In this document: positions 29,901 through 38,842 of the stretch, in pieces | How the letters are laid out: every line of letters starts with the position of its first letter | How positions within the stretch are numbered: position 1 is the first letter of the stretch | Source of the DNA: Ypsolopha sequella | Taxonomy: Eukaryota > Arthropoda > Insecta > Lepidoptera > Ypsolophidae | Direction of reading: 5' to 3' | Length of the DNA stretch: 64,000 nucleotides | Assembly (NCBI GenBank): GCA_934047225.1 | Contig: CAKOHE010000056.1 | Location: 15,001 to 79,000, forward strand | Notes under the pieces: model-generated | The model's input: the letters and a program-made list of their open reading frames with translations, nothing else | Told to the model about the DNA's origin: nothing | Databases searched by the model: none | Program-made: the position numbers and the translations under genes

Positions 29901-30343
29901 CCTCGCTGTGTTGTACACACGTGTGCTCTGGGGTTTGAGGGGTTCTAATTCCCTCTCCAGGCACACGTGGTAGGTAATTGCGTTATGGTCCGATGTGATC
30001 AGCTCCCGGTCCACCTTCCATCCGCCCATCCTGTCCAAGAGCTGAAGGCCGCATGCCGTCACGTCTACTCGACTAGTGCACATGCGGCCCCCTCTGAACA
30101 CCTCGAAAGTGGGGGTGCTGCCTGTATTCAGGATCTGGAGGTCCATTTCCTCCAGGAAGGATCTGAAGGCTGAGCCACGGTGGTCTTCGGAATCACTTCC
30201 CCACCATGGACTCCACGCGTTGACATCCCCGGCCAGGATGACATTGTCAGTCTGCAGTTTTGAGCATACGTAACGGACTCTGTGGAGATACGGCTCTAAA
30301 TCTTCGTCCCCCTCCAGGTAGATGGACAGCACGGCCAGTCTCA
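26958..30343 (-). pseudogene. ORF2 of B2, N-terminally truncated
   Basis: Open from the 5' border; first ATG at 30332 gives 1124 residues. Against a reconstructed length of about 1248, the first 120 or so residues, with the N-terminal endonuclease motifs (Asn and QEPYVG), are missing. GDVNAWS, SRVDVTAC and SDHN remain. The RT is whole (NPKKAPGPDG, SLDIEGAFDN, FADD), as are RNase H (FTDGSK, SDSRSS, NERADELAK) and CCHC. The protein stops at RCAAIRNR, with no helicase. Without promoter or endonuclease N-terminus the copy is dead, but it documents the sequence that B1 has lost. Confidence 0.9.
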
Positions 30344-30545
30344 GGTTAGGTTAGGTTAGGTTAGGTTAGGTTAGGTTAGGTTAGGTTAGGTTAGGTTAGG
30401 TTAGGTTAGGTTAGGTTAGGTTAGGTTAGGTTAGGTTAGGTTAGGTTAGGTTAGGTTAGGTTAGGTTAGGTTAGGTTAGGTTAGGTTAGGTTAGGTTAGG
30501 TTAGGTTAGGTTAGGTTAGGTTAGGTTAGGTTAGGTTAGGTTAGG
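30344..30545. repeat. Telomeric (TTAGG)n, about 40 units
   Basis: Longest block in the window, pure, between truncated B2 and the tail of A2. Confidence 0.98.
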
Positions 30546-30567
30546 TTTTTTTTTTTTTTTTTTTTTT

Positions 30568-30791
30568 ATAATGAATGCAAGTGCTATGGACGTTGTCCAT
30601 ACCTTTTTTAGCAATGTTTATTTTGGCAATTTAGTTCTGTTCCTCTTTTCGCTCCTTACAACAAAATTAAATAATTTTGGTGTGAAATACAATTTAGGTG
30701 GTTCGTTTTTACATTGGACCCTTACTTATAGCTAGTTACCTATATATATATATACTAAAAATATTTATATTAACTAAAATTTTATTTTATT

Positions 30792-30833
<42 letters not shown>

Positions 30834-31019
30834 ACATATTCTATATCGGTACATATTCTTTAAACTATATTCTATACATATTTTATTACAGTCTAATTTA
30901 AAATACATGTTTTGTTACATTTAGGGGGTTTACATATTATTATTACACAATTTCTGACAATTACTGTGGTGAGATGGAAATAACACACTTTTATTGAGAG
31001 AGGGGGGAAGATAGCCGGC
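30568..31019 (-). other. 3'UTR of A2
   Basis: No gene. Hairpin 30585-30601 close to the tail; T-run on + at about 30793-30829, much longer than the matching run in A3; otherwise AT-rich. Confidence 0.75.
30585..30601 (-). other. 3'UTR hairpin of A2
   Basis: TATGGAC 30585-30591, loop GTT, GTCCATA 30595-30601: 7-bp perfect stem. The same hairpin occurs in A3, and a paired variant in C1. Confidence 0.6.
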
Positions 31020-34000
31020 TCAGACGACTGGGTTGCCGCCCGTGCCACCATTCAGCATGGCGTCAGCCACTGACGTGTCTCGGTTCCTCCAGGCCATTTT
31101 AAGGTTGTATTCTTTGATCGTGCCGGTCTCAGCTGCCAGGGCGTTCCTTATTAGCCGAACTATGGCATCGTTTTTTCGGCAAGCCGTATAGTAAACACAG
31201 CTGCCGGTATGCCTTGACACCGCCACGACTGCGTGATGGATGCTGCTGTGCAACTGCTGGGTGACTTTCGCAGTTCTTATGATCACCACTCTCTCCCACG
31301 TGAGTCCCTGAGCCTCGTGGATTGTGTGGATACGCGACCCTTGTTGCTTGCCGTAACCCAGGCCTTCTAGGAAGTGTTTTTCGGCCTGGGTGTGAACAAG
31401 GTAGAGGGTGTTATGCTCGTTTCTTGGAGGTCGCGTATCTTCGTAGGATTCCAGAGTCAAGGACCGTGTTTGAGCCTTGGACGAGTATATGCCACTGTAG
31501 ATCTCCCTTAGGGCATATGCGACGTCCATGGGGTTTCGATGTGTGCACAGCAGTTGTTTTGTTATGCAACCAAACAGACTGGGACTGAGGTACCTCATCG
31601 GGAAAAGGTTTTCTCTGTCGATGAAAGGGACCTGGTTTTGGTCACCCAGGAGCAAGATTTTGCTGACGCCGACTATCCGGGTTGCTAATACAATGGCTCC
31701 AAAATGGCTCATGAGAGCCTCGTCGACTATAAGCCGACGGAAGCTCCCGCCCTCGCGAATGCCGTTTACCAGCAATGAGGCCATCGTGCGCACCCTGAAT
31801 TTTGCGGTTCTGCCGAGCTTGCCCTCCAGTTTTTGGCGGAGGTCTCTTGCTCCTTCTAGCGTGGGCGTCGTTACCAGGTCCGTTTCACGGTCAAAGTTGT
31901 TGACTACCCAGGTCGTTTTTCCGCAACCTGGGACCCCGTTTACCCATTCCATTTCTGGTGTCAGCATTTGTGCTACGGCTTCGGTGGGTTCAGAATCCCC
32001 TAGCAGTTTATTTGCTATTTTTAGGATTCTGTCCTCCAGCATTATCCGTGTGCACTTGGCGACGACCACGATGGGGTCATCCGCTGGGGTGGTGAAGACA
32101 GGTTTCCCCATCCGGTTTGACTCGTTTTCATCCAACTCCACAAAACCACCGGTGCCATTGTACGCGGCCATGTATTCCCCCGCCATTGTTCCCCCCAACA
32201 CTTGGAAGGTAGCGTTGTTGTACACCGCCGCTTCGCACTCCTCGAGTTTGGACTGTAGCAATTGCTCGTTCCCCCGACGATAGGCTAGGAGGATCGTTCG
32301 GCATGTTTCTTGTTTAGAAACAACTGTGCCTTTGAGCATCGCTACGTACTCCAGGAGCGCGTTGGACAAGTGGTCTGATGGAGTGGTGGGTGTGACGAGT
32401 TCCGGTAGAGCAACCAGACCCCTGTCGGATTTTGATGGGTTTGTTCGGGGTATTCCTGAGACTGTCCCCGATGAGGTTGTGGGTCTGGGGGGTGTGAGTG
32501 TGTCCGTGTGTCTTTTTATTCTAGACGAGATGTTGGTGAAACAACCGACCGCTGCTCTGGTCATGGTTGACAGCACTCCCTCCGACTCCTCTCGGCGAGG
32601 GGGCGGCTGTCTCTCACCTGCGATCTTTTCTTGCAGCCTCTCTGAACCGCTTAGTTCTGGAGTCGCTATTGGGTGGCCCCAGCTGTCGATGGGGGTGGAA
32701 GATTCGCCGAGACGATACGGTTTCAGATGACTGAGGTTTTGGCCTCTGTCTTCGTAAACCACCATCTCGTGTTTACTCGAGGCTCTGATGATCCCCGAGT
32801 AATCTTCCACTTCGGCTTTAAGGTAGGCCACTACCATAGCGTCCACGCTGATTTTCTTAGCAGGTCCGTCGATGGCTGCTAGGCTGGAAAGCATCGAACT
32901 CGCCTCAGCGAATTCTGAAACGTCGTCGCCGGCCACAAATAGCGCGATAACTTTGTTCTTAGTTCGCACTATTCGGCAGCGATGACCTGCCACGGTGGCA
33001 TCCCCGAGCGCCTCGAATACTTTCCGCCTTATGGTTGCCTTGAAGTTGCTCCCCTTTAAGAGGAGAGCAAGGCCAGGTGAGATGTTGACAACTTTCTTTC
33101 CCCATATTCTGCAGAAGCAGATACCGAGTCTCTCGGTGCTGTCATCCATGAACGTCGCTACTCCTTTGAGTCTTATGCCCGGTGTACCTGCCTCACTGGA
33201 CTTCAGAAGCTGGTACTCCGCTGGCATTGAGCAGCTAGTTGTTGGCTGTTGTGTCTGCGATGGTGTTTGTGTGTTGTTATCTGGTTGAGGGTGAGGTGTG
33301 TTGGTTAGGTCTGTGGACGAGTTCCTCTTAGCCGCTATCCGTATGACGGATTCTGCGAATGCAAGGAAGAGCGTTCTGCTGTCTTTGCCTGCGATGATGT
33401 TCCGCAGTTCGGCTTTTTCCAGCTTGATGTTTAGCCGGTACTCTAATTCCATTCGGGCAGCCGCGAAACGAGGGCAGTCCAGTAAAAGATGCCATACTGA
33501 CTCGCTAGTGTCGGGGTCGCACTCACAACCGGGGCTGCTTTTCAGCTTGAACCGATGTAAGTACTCCGCCATGCCCCCGTGTCCTGTCAAGGCTTGCACT
33601 TGACGGTGCGTCATTTTGGTTTCACGGACTGTGCGGAACGCAACATTTACGTCCGGGAAGAAAACCTTCGTGACGGCACCAGTGCTGGAGGAGCTATACC
33701 TGTCTTGCCATCTGCGTATAGTTTCCTCTCTGATCTTTCTCTTGACGTGTGACACGGGAACTTCACTGTAGTCTGGGGCATCGCTTGACTGCAAGGCCGC
33801 TTGTTTGGCCAGTTCGTCTGCTCTTTCGTTTCCGGCCGTGCCCACATGCGCCCTGAGCCAGAAGAGCCGCACCTGCCGACCCTGTGCTCTGATTTCCGCT
33901 ACGCACTCTTTGATGTTCTTGGTAAGGGGATGTGTTGACTTGGGATTTTCCAGCAGTTCTAGTGACGATCTTGAGTCACTCAAGATGTTGATTCGGTCAC

Positions 34001-37000
34001 TGGTGCTGTTCTTGGCCAAGTCAATCGCCCTATGGAGTGCGTATAATTCTGATTGGAAGACAGTGCACGCCGGGTCCAGGCTGAAGGTGTGAAAACTGGT
34101 TTCCTGTCCATCCTCCCACCATGTGAGGGCTGCTCCTACCTTGCCCTCAATTTTGCTGCCGTCAGTGTACACTTGTGGCCCAGCAATGCAGTGGGTGGAT
34201 AGAGTTTCGGAATCCATGTTTTCTAGGAGCTCGTACTCTGTTGTTATGAGTTGAGAAGGATGTGGCTGCTCAAGGTAGCTTATCCTTTGCTCCATTTTCC
34301 TTCCTGGTGGTATGTAGTCTGTACTGAAACCTCGTTTGGCCATGTACAGAGCTGCGGCTTCTTGTACTCTGAGGTCCAGGGGCAGCAGGCCCGATAGAAT
34401 TAGTGCCGACGAGAGCGAGACCGTTCTGTACGTTTTGCAGATCTTCTGGGCAAATCCTCTTTGCAGTGCATCCAGACGATCTCTGATCATCTGGAGTTCT
34501 GTGGATTGGTACCACACACTTGCTGCGTACAGAACGATCGGCTCGACAACCGCTACGTATATCGTCCTTACGATTTCACCGTTCAGGCCCCACGTCACCT
34601 TTGCTGCGCGCGCTAGATGTTTGTATATGTCCGCAGCTTTTTTACAGACTGCGGTCACGTGCGCCTTAAAGGTGAGCTTTCGGTCGATGACGAGACCAAG
34701 GAGTTTTATCTCATGTACGAGTTCGAGTCTACTCCCTGACATATAGAGGTGTGGTTCCCCGTACTTCAGCTTTTTGGTCATCAACATCGCCTTGGTCTTG
34801 TGTGCGGCGAAGTTGAGCTTGTTCTGAGTACCCCACTCCACTATCGTCTCCAGTGTCGAGTTGACTCGTTGCTCCATGGTTTCGACCGAGTGCCCGGTGA
34901 ATGTAAGAACTACGTCGTCCGCAAAAGCTTGCGCATGTACTCCTTCTTGTACCAGTTTGGCCAACAGCGGATCGAGTATGATGTTCCAAAAGGTTGGTCC
35001 TCCGATGGATCCTTGGACGCAACCCTTTGTAGTATCCCTCTCGCTTGTTGCTCTGGCATAGTTGACCACTATTTTCCGGTCTTGTAGATAGGAGCACACC
35101 ATCGCATATATGTTTTGCGGACACTTCCTTGTGGCTAGTTGGTGCTTCAAAGCCGGCCACCATGCGTTGTCGAAGGCCCCCTCTATGTCCAGCGAGATCA
35201 TAAGAACTATCTTCTTACTTTCAAGTTCTGATCTCACGTGCTTAATAAGGTCATAGAGGGCGTCCTCGGTCCCGCGTTGTGGCGTAAACCCATACTGGTT
35301 GTGGTTAAGCGTGGGCTGCACGTGCCATTGCAGCCTGTTAACCAAGAGTTTCTCGACGATTTTTCCGAGAACTGGCAGAAGTCCTATGGGTCTATATGAC
35401 TTCGGATGTGTGTAGTCATCTTTGCCCTGTTTCCCGAGGATTATTACGTGCGCCATTTTCCACTGAGCAGGAAAGTGTGCAAGCTCTAGGCATTTGTTAG
35501 CCAGAGCCATGAACACCTCCCTTCCCGCTTCGATGGCCTTCGTACAGATATCTGCGGTAAGCCCGTCCGGTCCCGGTGCCTTTTTTGGATTAATGTCATG
35601 AAGGACTGAATCCAATTCGGCTTCCGTGAACGGTGGGTCGTCTTCCGACAGATTTTGGATGTCCTCGGGGTTGGAGTCCGTCAGCTCTCGGAGATGTTTG
35701 TGGAAGGGTTGATCGGTCGATACAGAGTCGTCAGGGTAGAACGTGCTGGCCAGGAGATCGGCCGATGCCTCGGGGCTGAGTGTTTCGCCCTTCTCGTTCC
35801 TCAGAAGCGGGTCTTCTCGCCTTTTAGTTGTTCGCCTTATTACTCTGTATATCCCATCCCACATACTCTCCCTTTCCTGCGTCGAGCAGAACTCTTTCCA
35901 GCTTTGGGTTTGGGCTTCGCTAGCCTTTTTTTCGTAGTCCAGCTTGACGGTGAGGTACTCGTCAACCACGTGTTCTCTTCTAGTGGGTGCAGCGTTGCGG
36001 ATTCTTCGCCTCCTTCGGTTTACCTCTCTTTTCAGGTCAGCGAGGTCTTTGGACCACCAGGGGGGTGCAACCTTGCCTTTGTAGGCGCCTAGTTTAGGGA
36101 TTGCTTTGTCGCATGCCTTTTGAATAGCGTTGGTATATGCGGCAAGCATGTTATCCAATTCCTCGACGCTCGAGATGGAGTTGATGTTGTCTAGGGAGAT
36201 GTTACTCTCGGCTAAGCCGGACTTCACATGGAGGTGGAATTCTTGCCAGTTTGCCTTCTTGACGTTAAACTTGCGAGTGGTAGTGGGTTCTAGATCCACT
36301 AACTCTCCGTCCAATCGCAAGGCGAAGGCAATGGCATTGTGGTCTGACGTAGTCATATCACGGTCCACTCTCCAGTCTTCAATCCTGCCTAGCAGAGATT
36401 GACTACACGCAGTAACATCCACTATGCTGCTGTATAGTCTACCTCCCCTGTATGTTTCAAACGTGGGGGTGTCTCCCCTGTTGAGAACATGAAACTCCAT
36501 CTCGTCGAGGAAGGCGCTGTATGCTACTCCTCTGGGGTCGTCGTGCTTGCTGCCCCACCAGAGACTCCACGCGTTTACGTCCCCGCCTATGATGATGTTG
36601 TTAGTGTTGAGCTTTTTACATTTTTGTTCAACACTCTGCAAGTTCACATTGATGTCTTGATTCCCCTCGAAGTACACCGATAGCACTGCCAGCTTAAGGC
36701 TGCCCGCCACCAGGATCACCGCTGCCTCGGTCTCGGTCACCAACTGTGGGTCGTGAATTACCCTCAGGTGGTCCCCGAAAACGATGACAGCAGCTTTCAC
36801 TGGTTTTTTGCGATTAAGGGTGCACTGAATGACTTGTGCGCCAGGGTAGGTGCTCATATTGCCGCTACTTCCCACATAGGGTTCCTGTACCAGGGCAATA
36901 GAGACCCCGCTTCCCTTGGCTGCCTGTATCAGCTCCTGCGTCGCCAGTTTGTTGCGCCGCAGGTTAGCCTGAATTACTAGCAGTTTGCTACGGGGAGTAT

Positions 37001-37046
37001 TCGGGGGGGGAGAGGTGGGGGTGGTATCGTCGCCCTTAGCAGTAGC
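31020..37046 (-). CDS. ORF2 polyprotein of A2: endonuclease, RT, RNase H, CCHC and superfamily 1 helicase
   Basis: About 2008 codons in the open frame, no early ATG. Endonuclease: QEPYVG near 36880, GDVNAWS near 36570, SDHN near 36340. RT: SLDIEGAFDN near 35180, FADD 34914-34925. RNase H: YTDGSK near 34160. CCHC 33473-33530. At about 33320 the frame passes AAKRN, where B and D stop, and runs on for 766 residues. Helicase motifs: GVPGCGKT 31914-31937, LIVDEAL near 31725, GDQNQ near 31645, THRNPMDVA, HEAQGLTWE, and VAVSRHTGSCVYYT 31187-31235. All key residues of a viral-type SF1 helicase are present. The 450 residues between CCHC and helicase are conserved with C1 but match nothing I recognise. 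The start is set at the upstream stop; a non-AUG, reinitiation or frameshift start is needed. Confidence 0.93.
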   Translation of the reverse strand, partial: ATAKGDDTTPTSPPPNTPRSKLLVIQANLRRNKLATQELIQAAKGSGVSIALVQEPYVGSSGNMSTYPGAQVIQCTLNRKKPVKAAVIVFGDHLRVIHDPQLVTETEAAVILVAGSLKLAVLSVYFEGNQDINVNLQSVEQKCKKLNTNNIIIGGDVNAWSLWWGSKHDDPRGVAYSAFLDEMEFHVLNRGDTPTFETYRGGRLYSSIVDVTACSQSLLGRIEDWRVDRDMTTSDHNAIAFALRLDGELVDLEPTTTRKFNVKKANWQEFHLHVKSGLAESNISLDNINSISSVEELDNMLAAYTNAIQKACDKAIPKLGAYKGKVAPPWWSKDLADLKREVNRRRRRIRNAAPTRREHVVDEYLTVKLDYEKKASEAQTQSWKEFCSTQERESMWDGIYRVIRRTTKRREDPLLRNEKGETLSPEASADLLASTFYPDDSVSTDQPFHKHLRELTDSNPEDIQNLSEDDPPFTEAELDSVLHDINPKKAPGPDGLTADICTKAIEAGREVFMALANKCLELAHFPAQWKMAHVIILGKQGKDDYTHPKSYRPIGLLPVLGKIVEKLLVNRLQWHVQPTLNHNQYGFTPQRGTEDALYDLIKHVRSELESKKIVLMISLDIEGAFDNAWWPALKHQLATRKCPQNIYAMVCSYLQDRKIVVNYARATSERDTTKGCVQGSIGGPTFWNIILDPLLAKLVQEGVHAQAFADDVVLTFTGHSVETMEQRVNSTLETIVEWGTQNKLNFAAHKTKAMLMTKKLKYGEPHLYMSGSRLELVHEIKLLGLVIDRKLTFKAHVTAVCKKAADIYKHLARAAKVTWGLNGEIVRTIYVAVVEPIVLYAASVWYQSTELQMIRDRLDALQRGFAQKICKTYRTVSLSSALILSGLLPLDLRVQEAAALYMAKRGFSTDYIPPGRKMEQRISYLEQPHPSQLITTEYELLENMDSETLSTHCIAGPQVYTDGSKIEGKVGAALTWWEDGQETSFHTFSLDPACTVFQSELYALHRAIDLAKNSTSDRINILSDSRSSLELLENPKSTHPLTKNIKECVAEIRAQGRQVRLFWLRAHVGTAGNERADELAKQAALQSSDAPDYSEVPVSHVKRKIREETIRRWQDRYSSSSTGAVTKVFFPDVNVAFRTVRETKMTHRQVQALTGHGGMAEYLHRFKLKSSPGCECDPDTSESVWHLLLDCPRFAAARMELEYRLNIKLEKAELRNIIAGKDSRTLFLAFAESVIRIAAKRNSSTDLTNTPHPQPDNNTQTPSQTQQPTTSCSMPAEYQLLKSSEAGTPGIRLKGVATFMDDSTERLGICFCRIWGKKVVNISPGLALLLKGSNFKATIRRKVFEALGDATVAGHRCRIVRTKNKVIALFVAGDDVSEFAEASSMLSSLAAIDGPAKKISVDAMVVAYLKAEVEDYSGIIRASSKHEMVVYEDRGQNLSHLKPYRLGESSTPIDSWGHPIATPELSGSERLQEKIAGERQPPPRREESEGVLSTMTRAAVGCFTNISSRIKRHTDTLTPPRPTTSSGTVSGIPRTNPSKSDRGLVALPELVTPTTPSDHLSNALLEYVAMLKGTVVSKQETCRTILLAYRRGNEQLLQSKLEECEAAVYNNATFQVLGGTMAGEYMAAYNGTGGFVELDENESNRMGKPVFTTPADDPIVVVAKCTRIMLEDRILKIANKLLGDSEPTEAVAQMLTPEMEWVNGVPGCGKTTWVVNNFDRETDLVTTPTLEGARDLRQKLEGKLGRTAKFRVRTMASLLVNGIREGGSFRRLIVDEALMSHFGAIVLATRIVGVSKILLLGDQNQVPFIDRENLFPMRYLSPSLFGCITKQLLCTHRNPMDVAYALREIYSGIYSSKAQTRSLTLESYEDTRPPRNEHNTLYLVHTQAEKHFLEGLGYGKQQGSRIHTIHEAQGLTWERVVIIRTAKVTQQLHSSIHHAVVAVSRHTGSCVYYTACRKNDAIVRLIRNALAAETGTIKEYNLKMAWRNRDTSVADAMLNGGTGGNPVV

Positions 37047-38260
37047 TCACGCGCGAGCGAGCTATGGCGTCCATCTTTTGCCTTTCTGGACACTCATAGT
37101 CATATGCTGCATGCGCTTTTGATGTTGGGGTGTGAGCCTGTTCGCAGTTTTTGCAGTGAGGAGCAGCATCCTCCTTTCTGCCGCGACAATTCTCCCAGGA
37201 GTGATTTCCCCCACAGAATCCGCAGAGGTCCTCCTTCTCCCGGCAGAGGCTTTTGGTGTGGCCAAATCCCCAGCACCTGGAGCACTGGATTAGGGGCGAC
37301 TGGTCCTCAACGGGGCTCCGTGAGAGGCCGATGTAGACTTTTTTAGCATCCATCAGCCTTCCATAGAGTGCCGCCGACACCTCGAAGACTATGTGAGCCT
37401 GCAGTGCGTTCCTAGCTCTCTTTCTATATTTTACTCTGATGAGATTTTCGTCTTTCTCCAGGCCCATAAAAAGATGTTTATTTTGAGCCCGGAACTGCTG
37501 CGTAATCTCATCATCCTTTTGGTAGGCGAGGACATTTTTGACAATGACTAGTGGATGGTTTACGCGAGGCTCTTCCACTTTTAGAGTTTGATTGCTTTTA
37601 ACTCTTGTCCTTACCAGGGCCAGGTCTTCTTTGGACCCACAAGTAAGGACAACCTTTTGGTTTCTCGCCTTTCTCACTCGATCCACCCGTGCGCCGGTTG
37701 TTACCATGTCCAGCGCACCGATTATCGTCTTGATGACATTATCGCCGGTCTTATTGGCTTCTGTCGAGGAGACGATAATACTGTGGTTCGGTCTTGGCGG
37801 AGGCGGTGTGGCTTGCAGTTTCTCGGGCTTGCGCTTCCGCTGCACTACGGTCCACCCGCTCGCCTCAGCGATCTCAGTCTCTAGGTTGAGTTGCGGCGGG
37901 GGTGTGCGCATCCTTTGTTCGCGCATGGTTCTGAGCTCCGAGGAAACTGCCTCAAGCCTTTCGGTGAGCGGCTGTAGGTGCTCTGTGAGTTCCGAATGTG
38001 TGGTGTTGTTTTTTTCCTTGGTGGTGATTGCCTCGCGTAAAGTGTTCTTTATGTACGCCTCTAAATGTGTAAGCGTTTCCCTCACATCCTTTACCTCCTG
38101 CTCTAGGCGGTCGGTCTGAGGCTGTGAGGTTTCCGCTATGTGTGTTTGTGTGTCCGCCCGGCTTGCCATTTCTTTGTGCAGCTCTGTCGTCCTTTGAGAG
38201 AGAGTCGTTGTCTCTCTCCTCATTGAGTCTAGTTGTCCGGAGAGCTGCCCTATGCTAGTG
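37036..38260 (-). pseudogene. ORF1 of A2, N-terminally truncated
   Basis: Keeps about 405 C-terminal residues (from SIGQLSGQLDSMRR), including part of the coiled coil, the middle conserved block and all three knuckles, and ends in RSRVSYC. About 262 N-terminal residues are missing. The reading frame runs on into the poly(A) tail of D1 as poly-Lys, which is an artefact of the junction. Confidence 0.92.

Positions 38261-38262
<2 letters not shown>
38251..38262. repeat. Target-site duplication of D1, left copy
   Basis: TATGCTAGTGGG, the 5' end of A2 plus the first telomeric GG. Repeated at 40617-40628 on the other side of D1. Up to two TA bases at the right junction, and two T's after it, are ambiguous, so the duplication is 10-14 bp. 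Confidence 0.85.
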
Positions 38263-38314
<52 letters not shown>

Positions 38315-38315
<1 letters not shown>

Positions 38316-38566
38316 GCAGGCTCTCCCCTGACATGGATAGTCAGGGGCCTTTTTATTTTAATTATTATTTGTGACCCGTTTATTTGGGTTTCTGCTGGTG
38401 GGGTCCTCCGTCATATTACACATCTTAAGGGTAAGAAAGGGATAAAATCGAATCGTCATATATATTATTATTACAATTTTTTCATTTTTTTTTTATTTTC
38501 CTTTTTCTTTCTTTTTGTTTCTTTCCTCTTTTTTGTTGTTTTGTTTTGCTTGTGCTTTTTTGTTAC

Positions 38567-38606
<40 letters not shown>

Positions 38607-38842
38607 ATCTCATTTCATCTTAACTAATATCAGATCTCATTACAATATTCTTAATAAATACTTAAAACTTGACGGAAGAGCCCTCCCGAGCCTATACAAT
38701 TATTTTAATACATATTAAAATTTGATAAATTAAATTAAATTATTAATTAAGCTATAACTAAATAATTATTAAAATACAATTTTAAAAGAATACATTACAT
38801 TGATTAAAATTCAATAAAACTACAACTTAAAATATCCCTTCT
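38315..38842 (-). other. 3'UTR of D1
   Basis: No gene. Hairpin 38325-38347 next to the tail; T-runs on + at about 38569-38603; AT-rich beyond. Confidence 0.75.
38325..38347 (-). other. 3'UTR hairpin of D1
   Basis: CCCCTGAC 38325-38332, loop ATGGATA, GTCAGGGG 38340-38347: 8-bp perfect stem. D2 keeps the stem and differs by one loop base. Confidence 0.65.

Larger units (their letters stand above)
26368..30343 (-). mobile_element. TRAS-type LINE copy B2, 5'-truncated in ORF2
   Basis: Tail 26392-26368 (25 T on +), 3'UTR 26957-26393, ORF2 to the border. The copy stops inside the endonuclease coding region and joins TTAGG at CTCAGGTTAGG; AG is shared by element and repeat. ORF1 and 5'UTR are absent. 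Nearly identical to B1 except for the 984 bp that B1 lacks. 5' truncation is the usual result of incomplete reverse transcription. Confidence 0.94.
30546..38262 (-). mobile_element. TRAS-type LINE with helicase, copy A2, 5'-truncated in ORF1
   Basis: Tail 30567-30546, 3'UTR, complete ORF2, and ORF1 cut at about codon 262. The border reads TATGCTAGTG then GG; A1 and A3 continue differently after TAGTG. TTAGG should follow but is displaced to 40629 by insertion of D1. The copy lacks promoter and ORF1 N-terminus. Confidence 0.94.

Noticed and set aside
31528..32283. Long + strand open frame (251 codons) opposite the helicase, repeated in A3 and in similar form in C1/C2
   Set aside because: It is the antisense of a constrained coding region; its repeated presence follows from the sense strand. 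No domain and no start context.
37036..38334. A2 ORF1 starting with a poly-Lys leader
   Set aside because: The Lys run is the antisense of the D1 tail read through the junction; the true A2 sequence ends at about 38260.
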